From Hyphomicrobiaceae bacterium (lineage in GTDB: Bacteria; Pseudomonadota; Alphaproteobacteria; Rhizobiales; Hyphomicrobiaceae): a stretch of 64,000 nt of DNA. A program made the translations under genes and the position numbers. The stretch is from NCBI GenBank assembly GCA_020638055.1, contig JACKJH010000001.1:372001-436000 (forward strand), given 5' to 3'. The notes below the pieces were generated by a model that saw only the letters and a program-made list of their open reading frames with translations, was not told where the DNA came from and did no database searches. Positions 43,892 through 53,104 of the stretch are shown one piece after another. Position 1 is the stretch's first letter. Every line of letters starts with the position of its first letter.

Positions 43892-44190
43892 GACCTGCAC
43901 TCCGAAACTTGTGTTGCGGGGCGATCGCGGCATGTGCGTGCATGCTCCGTGACTGCGCGGAATGTCGATAAACACGGATCACGACTGATCGCGACCATGC
44001 GTGCGTGACAGTTTAGGCCAACTCACCTTCAAAATCCTGCCTGAGCAAACACGATCACGAACTTGTGCAGCGTTCTGAATTCCTGCAATGCGCGGCATTC
44101 ACGAAACGTTTTCAACGCGTTGTCATGTTTCAGGTCGATCAACATGTGAACGCACGCGAGCCCGCCAGCGCGCTTCGTGCGCCGGCTTCA

Positions 44191-45189
44191 TCAAAACATG
44201 GCGGGATGAACTCGGTCTGGCGGCGCATGGCCATCGAAGAACGTCTTGATGTTGATGATAACTTTCTCGCCCATGTCAACGCGGCCTTCGAGCGTCGCCG
44301 ATCCCATGTGCGGCAGTGCGACGACGCGTTCGGAGACGAGAAGTTTGGGGTTGATAGACGGTTCGTGCTCAAAGACGTCGAGACCGGCGCCGGCGATTGA
44401 TTCAGAGTTTATCAGCCGCGCCAGTTCGTTCTCGTCTATCACCTCGCCGCGCGCGGTGTTGACGATGAATGAGGTGGGCTTCAACAGCTTCAAGCGACGG
44501 GCGGAAAGCAGATGATATGTGGCTGGTGTATGGGGGCAGTTGACAGAAACAATATCCATACGTGCCAGCATCTGATCGAGGCTTTCCCAATACGTCGCCT
44601 CAAGTTCCTGTTCGACGTCCTCGGCGACGCGTCGTCTATTGTGATAGTGGATTTGCAGACCGAACGCCTTGGCGCGGCGTGCTACGGCTTGGCCGATACG
44701 CCCCATGCCGATGATGCCCAGACGTTTGCCGAAAATTCTTTGCCCCAGCATCCAGGTGGGAGACCAACCCGCCCATTGGTTCCTGGGATCCTTGAGATAG
44801 GCTGTTGCTTCGGTCAAACGGCGTGGTACGGCCAGTATCAGCGCCATTGTCATGTCGGCGGTATCTTCGGTTAAAACACCTGGCGTATTGGTTACGGTGA
44901 TGGAGCGATTGCGCGCGGTGTCGAGATCGATGTTGTCTACGCCGGTTCCGAAATTGGCGATCAGGCGCAGATTAGGTCCGGCCTGGCTGATTACGGCTCG
45001 GTCGATACGGTCGGTCACTGTCGGCACCAGAACGTCGCCCTCCCTCACGGCCTCGACCAGATCGGCCTGGCTCATGGGATGGTCGTCCTCGTTCAGGCGC
45101 GCGTCGAACAGCTCGCGCATGCGCGTTTCGATTACGTCGGGCAGCTTGCGGGTAACGATGACGACAGGCTTCTTGGTAGCTTGAGGCAT
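44191..45189 (-). CDS. D-2-hydroxyacid dehydrogenase (GyaR / glyoxylate-hydroxypyruvate reductase type)
   Basis: 332 residues. NAD-binding motif GIIGMGRIGQAVARRAKAFG, Arg in NTARGEVIDE, Glu in GLDVFEHEPSIN and catalytic His in LPHMGSATLEGR. The N-terminal half RLIANFGTGVDNIDLDTARN is characteristic. Resembles rhizobial GyaR (glyoxylate/hydroxypyruvate reductase). Substrate inferred from similarity only. Next gene (SH3 protein) is divergent. Confidence 0.9.
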   Translation of the reverse strand: MPQATKKPVVIVTRKLPDVIETRMRELFDARLNEDDHPMSQADLVEAVREGDVLVPTVTDRIDRAVISQAGPNLRLIANFGTGVDNIDLDTARNRSITVTNTPGVLTEDTADMTMALILAVPRRLTEATAYLKDPRNQWAGWSPTWMLGQRIFGKRLGIIGMGRIGQAVARRAKAFGLQIHYHNRRRVAEDVEQELEATYWESLDQMLARMDIVSVNCPHTPATYHLLSARRLKLLKPTSFIVNTARGEVIDENELARLINSESIAGAGLDVFEHEPSINPKLLVSERVVALPHMGSATLEGRVDMGEKVIINIKTFFDGHAPPDRVHPAMF

Positions 45190-45415
45190 GGCAACTTCCG
45201 GTTATAGGCGTAAAGCCGGTCTTGGGGCGTGATTCGCCGCATTGCGCGTCACGCCCATAGGTGGGTTTTCCGGACGTGTCTATCAGAAGGCCTTGGCAAT
45301 GACAAAGTGCCCAATAGACTCTAATTCCTTGATGCCTGGGAATTTCGTCAGGCGGGGCCGTTTGGCGTTGGGGGCACTCAAGTGCGGCGCGAATGTGGGA
45401 GATATAGCGGCCAAC

Positions 45416-46039
45416 ATGGAAGGAATTCGTGCAGCCAATTGCGGCAGGAGGCGGGGACGCGAGGCGGTGTCGTGCAATTCGGGGCATACCGGCCTTTGGC
45501 GCGCGCAAATCTGGGCTTTTGCGGTTGCCGTGGTCACGGTTTCGATAGGAGTGTGGGCGATCCCGGTTGCCGCACAAGCGCCCGCCAAGGTCGGCGCCAG
45601 CGGGTTGCCTTTGCCGCGCTACGTCAGCCTCAAATCGGATCGTGTCAATTTGCGCAAAGGGCCTGGCACGGAATACCCCACGGCCTGGGTCTATCGCCGC
45701 GCAGGCCTACCGGTGGAGGTGGTCGAAGAATACGAATCATGGCGCAAAGTTCGCGATGCGGAGGGCACGACGGGCTGGATCCTATCGGCATTGCTGTCGG
45801 GGCGCCGCACGGCTCTGGTGCTGCCGTGGGAGTTGAAATCGGATGCGGCGCGGCCGCAGGTAGCATTGCGCACCAGCGATAGCGAGCGGGCACAGCCGGT
45901 CGCCATGATCGAGGCGGGGGTAATCGCAGACGTGCAAAGCTGCGATGGTGCATGGTGCTATGTCACCATCCAATCCTTCCGTGGCTATCTGGAACAGAAA
46001 AAATTGTGGGGCGTCTACGCCAACGAGCAGTTGAACTAG
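45416..46039 (+). CDS. Exported SH3-like domain protein
   Basis: 207 residues. A hydrophobic segment (IWAFAVAVVTVSIGVWAIPV, then AAQAPA) looks like a signal with an unusually long N-terminus. Two SH3-like modules follow: SDRVNLRKGPGTEYPTAWVY with WRKVRDAEGTTGWILSALLS, and VALRTSDSERAQPVAMI with CDGAWCYVTIQSFRGYLEQK. Such domains often bind peptidoglycan or peptides. ATG 45416 is the start nearest the signal. The TAG stop (46037-46039) begins an A repeat. Confidence 0.83.
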   Translation: MEGIRAANCGRRRGREAVSCNSGHTGLWRAQIWAFAVAVVTVSIGVWAIPVAAQAPAKVGASGLPLPRYVSLKSDRVNLRKGPGTEYPTAWVYRRAGLPVEVVEEYESWRKVRDAEGTTGWILSALLSGRRTALVLPWELKSDAARPQVALRTSDSERAQPVAMIEAGVIADVQSCDGAWCYVTIQSFRGYLEQKKLWGVYANEQLN

Positions 46040-46190
46040 AGCGCTTTTCGATCCGATGGAATCGGATCAGCGCTCTAACTTTTTGGTTTGGTCGCATTTT
46101 CTGCGACGAACCGGTATCCACTTCGTCGGAAAATGCTCTAGAGCGCGTTTTTCACGCCGAGCCCAGCACACGCGGGCTGAACATGATCTA
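46037..46190 (+). repeat. A + B + degenerate C repeat
   Basis: TAGAGCGCTTTTCGATCCGA palindrome, B with CCGGTATCCAC, and a variant C from about 46142 (GCGCGTTTTTCACGCCGAGC, CCAGCACACGCGGGCTGAAC). In this C the inner arm is GCCGAGC-type/GCGGGCT-type, again partly compensatory. Confidence 0.88.
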
Positions 46191-46207
46191 GGCGCTACGC
46201 GTTGCGA

Positions 46208-46669
46208 TCACGCCTTGACGAGGCGGACGACGACGTCGATGTGGGAAATTTTCATGCCCTCTGGCGGCTCAGGCAAACCATCAACGCGAATGGAGTTACT
46301 TTCAATGTCCATCAACTCGCCGGCTTCCTCGACGAAAAAGTGGTTGTGATTAGATGTGTTGGTGTCGAAGTAGGCGCGAGTGCCGTCGATCGCCAATTCG
46401 CGCAGGAGGCCCGCGCGCTTGAACTGGTGCAGCGTATTGTAAACTGTTGCGAGGGAGACTTGTTCACCGGCTGCCAGGGCCTCAGCATGAAGCACTTCGG
46501 CAGTGATATGGCGGTCGCCTGAGCCGAAAAGCAATTCGCCCAATGCCAAGCGCTGCCGTGTTGGCCTAAGGCCAGCGCCGCGAAGGCGTGCGTCAATTCG
46601 GCTTTCGCCGGGGCAAACACGCTCCATCCCTTGCTTTGTCGTTTCTTGCGGGTCTTGCGGCCGGCTCAT
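46208..46669 (-). CDS. irr: Iron response regulator Irr (Fur family)
   Basis: 153 residues. Fur fold: N-terminal DNA-binding domain (RLRGAGLRPTRQRLALGELL, EQVSLATVYNTLHQFKRAG) and C-terminal dimerisation domain (TSNHNHFFVEEAGELMDIES). Irr is the heme-linked iron regulator of rhizobia and acts through ICE motifs. The conserved His cluster before FF, which I recall as HHH in other Irr proteins, here reads HNH. Divergent from fabA, as in many rhizobia. Confidence 0.92.
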   Translation of the reverse strand: MSRPQDPQETTKQGMERVCPGESRIDARLRGAGLRPTRQRLALGELLFGSGDRHITAEVLHAEALAAGEQVSLATVYNTLHQFKRAGLLRELAIDGTRAYFDTNTSNHNHFFVEEAGELMDIESNSIRVDGLPEPPEGMKISHIDVVVRLVKA

Positions 46670-47111
46670 GACGTCGTCACTTCCTTATGAGTTATTTTTA
46701 TCAGTCATCTTTCTACGAAACGCAGAGCGGCATCCAGGGCTGGTACTCCACAAAGGTCCGACGGCCGTTAGCTTGCGCTGTAGGGCTCACATAACGGCAC
46801 AACTGCTTCAACGCGGCAAACTGTTATGCAGACAATCGCTCCGACGTCGAATTACAGCCCGTTGGCGCTTGACAGCTTCACATAATTCCCGCGCCTTAGC
46901 GGTACGAAATACCGGCTCGGATTCAATTATTATAGTGTGGTGGGCGGCGTACTGCAACTTGCGGGTGGCGCACCAAGACGTGCGTCTGTCCCGATCAAGC
47001 CCCAGATGCGGCTTGACGCTGGCCGTCTTTACCTTTTGAAGGGTAACCGAAAGATGCCTGGCGCCAGCCCGGCGGGAATTTGCGCCGTTCACCGGGGGAG
47101 CTGCCACGCCC
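46670..47111. other. Divergent irr / fabA intergenic region
   Basis: About 440 bases, no gene recognised. Contains both promoters. I searched by eye for an Irr box (TTTAGAA-N3-TTCTAAA) and found none. Confidence 0.4.
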
Positions 47112-47639
47112 ATGACATCACGCCGATCGAGCTTCGAATTCGAGGACCTGCTGGAATGCGGACATGGCCGTTTGTTCGGGCCCGGCAATGCTCAGTTACC
47201 GCTACCACCCATGCTTATGTTCGACCGGATCTCGCATGTCTCGGAGGATGGCGGGGCGCATGGAAAGGGCCAGATACGGGCGGAACTTGCGGTGGCGGGC
47301 AATGAACGCCTCGATTGGTTTTTCGATTGCCATTTCGAAGGCGATCCGGTGATGCCCGGTTGCCTTGGCCTGGATGCGCTGTGGCAACTCACGGGGTTTT
47401 ACCTGGGGTGGCTGGGCGCGCCGGGGCGCGGACGGGCCCTTGGTGTCGGCGAGGTCAAATTTTCCAACATGGTGCTGAAGTCGACGAAAAAGGTCGAATA
47501 CGTTGTGGACATGAAGCGGGTCATTTTGCGCAAGCTCAAGCTGGCGATCGCTGATGGGACGTTGATTGCCGACGGCGAGCCGATCTACACGGCTGCCGAT
47601 ATGCGGGTCGGCCTATTCGAACGGGAAGAGGGCGCATGA
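47112..47639 (+). CDS. fabA: 3-hydroxydecanoyl-ACP dehydratase/isomerase
   Basis: 175 residues. Dehydrates 3-hydroxydecanoyl-ACP and isomerises trans-2 to cis-3-decenoyl-ACP, starting unsaturated fatty acid synthesis. FDCHFEGDPVMPGCLGLDA contains catalytic His and Asp, LMFDRISHVSEDGG and RALGVGEVKFSNMVL are family core. fabB follows 174 bases downstream; together with irr and fabI a conserved rhizobial block. Confidence 0.95.
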   Translation: MTSRRSSFEFEDLLECGHGRLFGPGNAQLPLPPMLMFDRISHVSEDGGAHGKGQIRAELAVAGNERLDWFFDCHFEGDPVMPGCLGLDALWQLTGFYLGWLGAPGRGRALGVGEVKFSNMVLKSTKKVEYVVDMKRVILRKLKLAIADGTLIADGEPIYTAADMRVGLFEREEGA

Positions 47640-47813
47640 GCCCAGCCCCTAAATTTCTGGCGTTGTTTTGGTCAAACCTGACCGCATGTAGAACATAATT
47701 GGCTAACCCACAGCGAATGGCTCGCATGGCCGTCTGGGGCGATTTGGACTACTCATTATTACCTGATTTGTCTAAGGCGATCAGAATAATGGAGCAGAGG
47801 GGAATTTAAGGAC

Positions 47814-49043
47814 ATGAGGCGCGTCGTCGTCACCGGTATGGGGATCGTTTCCTCGATCGGCAATTCAGGCCAGGAGGTGACGGCGTCACTCAGAGAGGCC
47901 AGGTCCGGAATCGTCAAGGCAGACAAATACGCCGAACTGGGGTTCAGGTGCCAGGTGCATGGTGCACCGCAGATCGACTGGACCGAGCACGTCCCGCGCA
48001 AGCCGCGGCGCTTCATCGAAGAGGGCGTCGGCTGGAATTACATTGCCATGGAGCAGGCGATCCAGGATGCGGGGCTGGAAGAGAGCGATGTCGTAAACGA
48101 ACGCACCGGCATCATTGTTGGGGCAGGCGGACCATCGACACGCGCCATTGTCTCGGCAGCGGAGACCGCCCTCAACAGGGGGCCGAAGAAGGTCGGTCCG
48201 TTCGAAGTTCCCAAGGCGATGTGTTCGGGGCCCAGCGCTGCGCTTGCCACCAACTTCCGCATTAAGGGCGTCAACTATTCGATTTCGTCGGCGTGCTCGA
48301 CTTCGGCGCACTGCATTGGCAATGCGGCTGAACTCATACAGTGGGGCAAACAAGACATCATCTTCGCAGGTGGGTGTGAAGAACTCGACTGGACACTGTC
48401 TGTCTTGTTCGACGGCATGGCCGCGATGTCATCCAAGTTCAACGACACGCCCGAGAAAGCCTCGCGTGCCTACGACAAAAACCGCGATGGCTTCGTCATT
48501 GCGGGCGGCGCAGGCGTTGTGGTGCTGGAGGAATTGGAGCATGCCAAGGCGCGTGGAGCCAAGATCTATGGCGAGGTGGTTGGGTACGGTGCAACGTCGG
48601 ATGGCCACGACATGGTGGCACCGTCCGGAGAAGGCGCAGTGCGGTGCATGAGAATTGCCATGCAGGGGCTGGATGGGAACGGGGTTGGCAAAATCGACTA
48701 CATCAACCCGCACGCCACTGCGACACCTGTGGGCGACGTCAAGGAAATCGAGGCGATCCGCGAGGTGTTCGGAAAAGATGTGCCCCACATTTCAGCGACA
48801 AAGTCCCTGACAGGCCATTCTCTGGGTGCAATCGGGGTTCAAGAGACGATTTTTTCCTTGCTGATGATGCAGGGTGATTTCATCTGCGAAAGCGCCAATA
48901 TCCAGGAGATCGATCCGTTATTTGAAGACATGCCGATTGTTCGAACACGCATCGACAATGCTTCGCTTAACTGTGTCATGTCGAATAGCTTCGGGTTCGG
49001 CGGAACAAATGCAACTCTCGTGTTGCGCCGCTACAATGGTTAA
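47814..49043 (+). CDS. fabB: 3-oxoacyl-ACP synthase I
   Basis: 409 residues. Condensing enzyme for elongation of unsaturated chains. Cys in SISSACSTSAHCIGNAAEL, His in YINPHATATPVGDV and second His in KSLTGHSLGAIGVQ. N-terminal RRVVVTGMGIVSSIGN. AAGGAC precedes the ATG closely. Confidence 0.95.
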   Translation: MRRVVVTGMGIVSSIGNSGQEVTASLREARSGIVKADKYAELGFRCQVHGAPQIDWTEHVPRKPRRFIEEGVGWNYIAMEQAIQDAGLEESDVVNERTGIIVGAGGPSTRAIVSAAETALNRGPKKVGPFEVPKAMCSGPSAALATNFRIKGVNYSISSACSTSAHCIGNAAELIQWGKQDIIFAGGCEELDWTLSVLFDGMAAMSSKFNDTPEKASRAYDKNRDGFVIAGGAGVVVLEELEHAKARGAKIYGEVVGYGATSDGHDMVAPSGEGAVRCMRIAMQGLDGNGVGKIDYINPHATATPVGDVKEIEAIREVFGKDVPHISATKSLTGHSLGAIGVQETIFSLLMMQGDFICESANIQEIDPLFEDMPIVRTRIDNASLNCVMSNSFGFGGTNATLVLRRYNG

Positions 49044-49177
49044 GAAAACGTCATGTGACGGCGGTAGGGAGAGCCTTTCAGGCTCAATCAAGGTGCCACC
49101 ACATGAATTTCTTCCGGAACGGCGGTTGCTGGTTCGAGACCAATACGCGCGCTGATGGCGCGGGAACGAGGGCGACA

Positions 49178-50038
49178 ATGTCCGATATTAATTTTGCAAA
49201 TCCAGGACCTTTGATGGCCGGTAAACGCGGCCTGATCATGGGTGTTGCCAACGAGCGCTCTATTGCATGGGGCATTGCGCGGGCCGTGGCTGGTCATGGC
49301 GCCAAGTTGGCGTTCACATACCAGGATGGCGCATTCGGCCGACGTGCGGTGCCGCTTGCCCAATCCGTAGGCTCCGACATTGTGGAGCCCTGCAACGTGC
49401 TTGATGAAGCAAGCGTCGACAACGTATTTGCGCGCATCGAAAAAGAATGGGGTGGGCTCGACTTCGTCGTGCATGCGCTGGCTTATTCCGACCCGCGCGA
49501 ACTGGTCGGACGTTATGTGAACACTACGCGTGACAATTTTACCAACACCATGGTGATCTCGTGCTTTTCGTTCACCGAGGTGGCGCGGCGTGCGGCTGCG
49601 CTGATGAAGGACGGCGGATCCATGCTGACGTTGTCTTACGGGGGGGCGACCCGTTCGGTGCCTTCTTATAACGTTATGGGTGTTGCCAAGGCAGCGCTGG
49701 AAGCCTCTGTTCGGTATCTGGCTGCGGACCTGGGCCCGCAGAACATTCGCGTCAATGCGCTTTCGGCCGGCCCGATGCGTACCCTCTCAGGTGCCGGCGT
49801 TTCCGATGCACGCGTGATCTTCAACTTCCAGAAAGAGCATGCGCCTTTACACCGCACGCCGACATTGGACGAGGTTGGTGGATCCGCCCTTTATCTGCTG
49901 TCGCCGCTTTCGGGCGCCGTTACTGGCGAGGTTCACTTCGTTGACTGCGGCTATAATACGGTTTCGATGCCGAACCTGGATTCGCTGAAAGAGATTGACG
50001 CAGCAGACGGGCCAGGTGGCCGCTCAGCGGCCGAATAA
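49178..50038 (+). CDS. fabI: Enoyl-ACP reductase (NADH)
   Basis: 286 residues. SDR-related NAD fold: KRGLIMGVANERSIAWGIAR and active Tyr/Lys in YNVMGVAKAALEASV; VNALSAGPMRTLSGAGVSD follows. Final reduction in fatty acid elongation. ATG 49178 is chosen; ATG 49214 is an alternative and the longer frame from 49055 has no family residues. It ends at a good rho-independent terminator. Confidence 0.94.
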   Translation: MSDINFANPGPLMAGKRGLIMGVANERSIAWGIARAVAGHGAKLAFTYQDGAFGRRAVPLAQSVGSDIVEPCNVLDEASVDNVFARIEKEWGGLDFVVHALAYSDPRELVGRYVNTTRDNFTNTMVISCFSFTEVARRAAALMKDGGSMLTLSYGGATRSVPSYNVMGVAKAALEASVRYLAADLGPQNIRVNALSAGPMRTLSGAGVSDARVIFNFQKEHAPLHRTPTLDEVGGSALYLLSPLSGAVTGEVHFVDCGYNTVSMPNLDSLKEIDAADGPGGRSAAE

Positions 50039-50081
50039 CGACCGCGAAAAAGAAGAACGAAATTTTCTCTGTAGAATCAAT

Positions 50082-50118
50082 GCCGTTGCGGAAATCCGCG
50101 ACGGCTTTTTTATTTTTT
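50082..50118 (+). terminator. Rho-independent terminator after fabI
   Basis: Stem GCCGTTGCGGA/TCCGCGACGGC (one G-T wobble) with loop AA, then TTTTTTATTTTTT. It closes the fabA-fabB-fabI unit. Confidence 0.9.
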
Positions 50119-50221
50119 CGGTCCGTTATTCGAATTTTTGGGATTAGGGCGTGAACCAAATGGCTGGCGGCACGTTGTACGAGCACTAGACGCAGGGTAA
50201 ACGATCAGGGAGACCGGATTT

Positions 50222-50542
50222 ATGCATAAGTTACTGGCTATTGCGTTGAGCGCCGTGCTTTTAGCGCTGACGAGCCCCTCAGGAGCGATTGCTGCTCCGC
50301 TGAATAACAGTCAGAGCACACTTAACGCTGCACAAAGTTCGATTGTGCAGCAGGTTCACGGATGCCATCGCAATTGGCGCAGGGGCCGGGCTGGAACACA
50401 CCGCCACGTAGGCCGCAGGTGCGCACGCATTGCGCGCTACGGCAAGCATCGTGGCAGAGGCTATCGTCATCGTGGACGCCGTTGTGAGACAACCTGCTAC
50501 GGCATTGGGCCGCTTCGGGTTTGCGACCGCGACTGCGATTGA
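50222..50542 (+). CDS. Small His/Arg/Cys-rich exported protein
   Basis: 106 residues. A signal peptide (LLAIALSAVLLALTSPSGAI, then AAP) precedes a linker and a very basic tail: GCHRNWRRGRAGTHRHVGRR, YGKHRGRGYRHRGRRCETTC, then RVCDRDCD. Four of its six Cys lie in the last 19 residues, suggesting disulfides. Compare with the 104-residue protein at 16385: same signal/linker/basic-tail plan. Function unknown. Confidence 0.72.
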   Translation: MHKLLAIALSAVLLALTSPSGAIAAPLNNSQSTLNAAQSSIVQQVHGCHRNWRRGRAGTHRHVGRRCARIARYGKHRGRGYRHRGRRCETTCYGIGPLRVCDRDCD

Positions 50543-50629
50543 TGGTCAGCAACCGAGAAAAGGTAAATTGAACTTTTTAAGCCGGCGTTGCTGTCCCCCC
50601 CCCTCCCCCACCCTCAGCGCGACCGGTTC

Positions 50630-50662
50630 ACGAGGCAGGGCCCCCTCCCTGCCTCGTTTCAT
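50630..50662 (+). terminator. Hairpin after small basic protein
   Basis: Stem ACGAGGCAGGG/CCCTGCCTCGT with a short C-rich loop, then TTCATTTT. Likely terminator before murI. Confidence 0.8.
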
Positions 50663-50756
50663 TTTCGGGCTTCAAAACTTCCATCATGTGTCGAATGGAA
50701 GTGGTTATTGAGAAGGCTCTTGACGGGCAGGCTCTGACCGCGTCAGACACGCGTTC

Positions 50757-51605
50757 ATGATTGGAATATTCGATTCAGGCCTTGGGGGACTAACGGTTTT
50801 GAGGGCGCTTGCCGCCCGCTTTCCAGATTCTGAATTCCTCTATCTGGGTGACCACGCCAACGTCCCATACGGCAATCGCCCGTCTGATGAGATCGTCGAG
50901 TTAACGCGCCGTGGAGTGGAGGAGCTTTTCAAGCGTGATGCCAAGCTAGTCCTGCTTGGCTGCAACACGGCAACGGCTGTGGCGGCCAGGCGGCTGCAGC
51001 AGGTTTGGCTGCCTGGCGCAAACTGGCCTGGCCACAACATTTTGGGCATTGTCGCGCCGACCGTGGAGGCAGCGACGCAAACGCCATGGGCGGTTACGAC
51101 ACCGCAATATCCGCAAAAATACACCACCGACTTACTGGCCGTATTCGGTACGACGCGCACGGTGACATCGGGGGTCTACCCTGAAGAGATTCGCAAGCGT
51201 TGTCCGCGCATGCGCGTGTTCCAGCAGGTTGCCGCGAACCTGGCAGGCGCAATTGAGGACGAGGCGCCTGAAGACGAACTGGATGGATTGGTAGCAGAGG
51301 CGGTGCGCGGTTTGCGCGCGCAGACCAATGGCGTGGAACCCGACCGCGTTATTCTAGGTTGCACACACTTTCCCATCGTGGAGCGTTTGTTCGCGAAACA
51401 CCTGGGATCTTCGGTGCGCATTCTTTCGCAGCCTGAAGTCGTTGCTGACAGCCTGGAGCATTACCTTGAGCGGCATCCACATTTTGCGGACTGTTCGAGA
51501 GCGGGTGGGCTTCATATGCTGACAACGGGTTCTGCAAATGAGATCAGCGCGCGGGCTCAGGTTTTCTGGCCGGACGCGCCAACGTTCCAACACACCAAGA
51601 CGTGA
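50757..51605 (+). CDS. murI: Glutamate racemase
   Basis: 282 residues. Interconverts L- and D-glutamate for peptidoglycan stem peptides. Catalytic Asp region GIFDSGLGGLTVLRAL, Cys in LLGCNTATAVAARRL and the second Cys in ILGCTHFPIVERLF. ATG 50757 begins the family N-terminus. Alone on its strand, between the small basic protein and the betaine operon. Confidence 0.95.
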   Translation: MIGIFDSGLGGLTVLRALAARFPDSEFLYLGDHANVPYGNRPSDEIVELTRRGVEELFKRDAKLVLLGCNTATAVAARRLQQVWLPGANWPGHNILGIVAPTVEAATQTPWAVTTPQYPQKYTTDLLAVFGTTRTVTSGVYPEEIRKRCPRMRVFQQVAANLAGAIEDEAPEDELDGLVAEAVRGLRAQTNGVEPDRVILGCTHFPIVERLFAKHLGSSVRILSQPEVVADSLEHYLERHPHFADCSRAGGLHMLTTGSANEISARAQVFWPDAPTFQHTKT

Positions 51606-51721
51606 AATGTGACGCGCTGTATTGCGTGTGGACGCAACGATATCATCGAAGATGGGATTTATGCACTTGGGTGGTGAGCGTTGGTAAGCCTCCACACGCC
51701 TTTGAATACCTGCCGCAGCAG

Positions 51722-51850
51722 ATTGCGGCCGGCGCGCTCTATCCGTTGCTCGGTGTACTGCTGTCCCCCATTGTCGCAGCCGCGGCCATGAGTCTGTCCT
51801 CGGTCAGCGTGATGGGCAATGCCTTGCGATTAGGCGAGACTGCCATTTGA
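51722..51850 (+). pseudogene. C-terminal remnant of a copper P-type ATPase
   Basis: The last 42 codons read as the end of a CopA-type P1B ATPase: IAAGALYPLLGVLLSPIVAA and MSLSSVSVMGNALRL, then a stop. The AAMSLSSVSVxxNALRL pattern is characteristic of the final membrane helices. Nothing of the rest of the gene lies upstream; the reading frame continues but with unrelated residues and the break is near 51716. A remnant left by deletion or insertion beside the betaine operon. Confidence 0.8.
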
Positions 51851-52276
51851 AGACATTTCAAGGTCTGGTTGAATGTTCGTGTTGGCTAGACATAAGCGCT
51901 CGCGTTCGTGCCTGCCGCAAAACTGACCAGTCGCCCAAAAAATGGGTTTTTCTTAATATCGTCAAGTATTCATCCTATATTTGTACATGAAAAATACATG
52001 AGTACTTAATTATTTCTTGCGCCTATTCTCTAGCCTTACATTAAACTGTCGTCAAAAAAAGTGCGATGATTTGGACTCGACAGGAACTCATCATCACTAT
52101 TACAGTCCGCACGCTGGGCTCGACGCGATTGGTCGCGAGCTCGTTTCCACCAGATCGGCGGCCTTAGTCGCGCAGACATCTTGTCTGAACGATCCGGAAT
52201 CACGCGTCTGACGGCGCACGCATGGCCCTCACAACCGAAGGTCGCACTGAAAAACCAGAGAATTCATAGGCTTTAG
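51851..52276. other. Leader of the betaine operon, AT-rich
   Basis: About 430 bases with no gene. Around 51940-52030 base composition turns AT-rich relative to its neighbours. The 7-mer TACATGA is repeated at 51984 and 51995 (11 bp apart). A short weak hairpin (GCCCA-N-TGGG followed by TTTTTC) lies at 51933-51952. Likely promoter and operator region of the downstream genes. Confidence 0.5.
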
Positions 52277-53104
52277 ATGTCGGCAGTTCGAAAACTTCCC
52301 GATGGCACCGCGAACGAGCAGGACTTCGGTACTAACCCAGTTGAACGTCGCAAGACGGACAACTACCAGAAGGAATACATCCAATCCTTCGTCGAGAAGT
52401 GGGACAACCTCATCGACTGGAATGCCCGCGCTGAAAGCGAGGGTCAGTTCTTTATCGACATGCTGCGTGCACGCGGAAAGGACAAGGTGCTCGACGTTGC
52501 CACGGGAACGGGCTTTCATTCGGTGCAACTCAAGAAAGCTGGATTTGATGTCACCTCCGCGGACGGCAATGCGGAGATGTTATCCAAGGCGTTTGAAAAC
52601 GCGCGTGAAAATGGATTCGTTCTCAAGACTGTGCATGCAGACTGGCGGTGGCTCAACAAGGACATCCACGGCAAGTTCGACGCCATTATCTGTCTTGGAA
52701 ATTCGTTCACGCACCTGTTTGACGAACGCGATCGCCGCAAGGCACTGGCCGAGTTTTATTCGGCTCTGAAACACGACGGCATTTTGATACTCGACCAGCG
52801 CAACTACGATGCCATCCTCGATGTCGGTTTTGATTCCAAGCACAAATACTATTACTGCGGCGACAACGTCGTTGCTGAGCCCGAACACATCGATAAAGGT
52901 CTGGCCCGCTTCCGCTACTCGTTTCCGGATGGGTCGACCTTCAATCTCAACATGTTTCCTTTGCGTCGATCGGAAGCACGACGGTTGATGAAGGAAGTGG
53001 GCTTCCAGCGCATAAAAACCTACGGCGACTTTCAAGAGACCTACGAAGAGAATGATCCCGACTTTCTGATTCACGTTGCGGAGAAAACCTATGCCGCAGA
53101 GTAA
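52277..53104 (+). CDS. gsmt: Glycine/sarcosine N-methyltransferase
   Basis: 275 residues. Uses S-adenosylmethionine for the first two methylations, glycine to sarcosine to dimethylglycine. The SAM site is VLDVATGTGFHSVQLKKAGF; other family segments are NYQKEYIQSFVEKWDNLIDW, CLGNSFTHLFDERDRRKA and FHSVQL. Length and sequence are those of GSMT from halophiles (Halorhodospira, Actinopolyspora type), not of animal GNMT. The 3' end overlaps the next gene by 14 bases. Ribosome site is weak. Confidence 0.9.
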   Translation: MSAVRKLPDGTANEQDFGTNPVERRKTDNYQKEYIQSFVEKWDNLIDWNARAESEGQFFIDMLRARGKDKVLDVATGTGFHSVQLKKAGFDVTSADGNAEMLSKAFENARENGFVLKTVHADWRWLNKDIHGKFDAIICLGNSFTHLFDERDRRKALAEFYSALKHDGILILDQRNYDAILDVGFDSKHKYYYCGDNVVAEPEHIDKGLARFRYSFPDGSTFNLNMFPLRRSEARRLMKEVGFQRIKTYGDFQETYEENDPDFLIHVAEKTYAAE

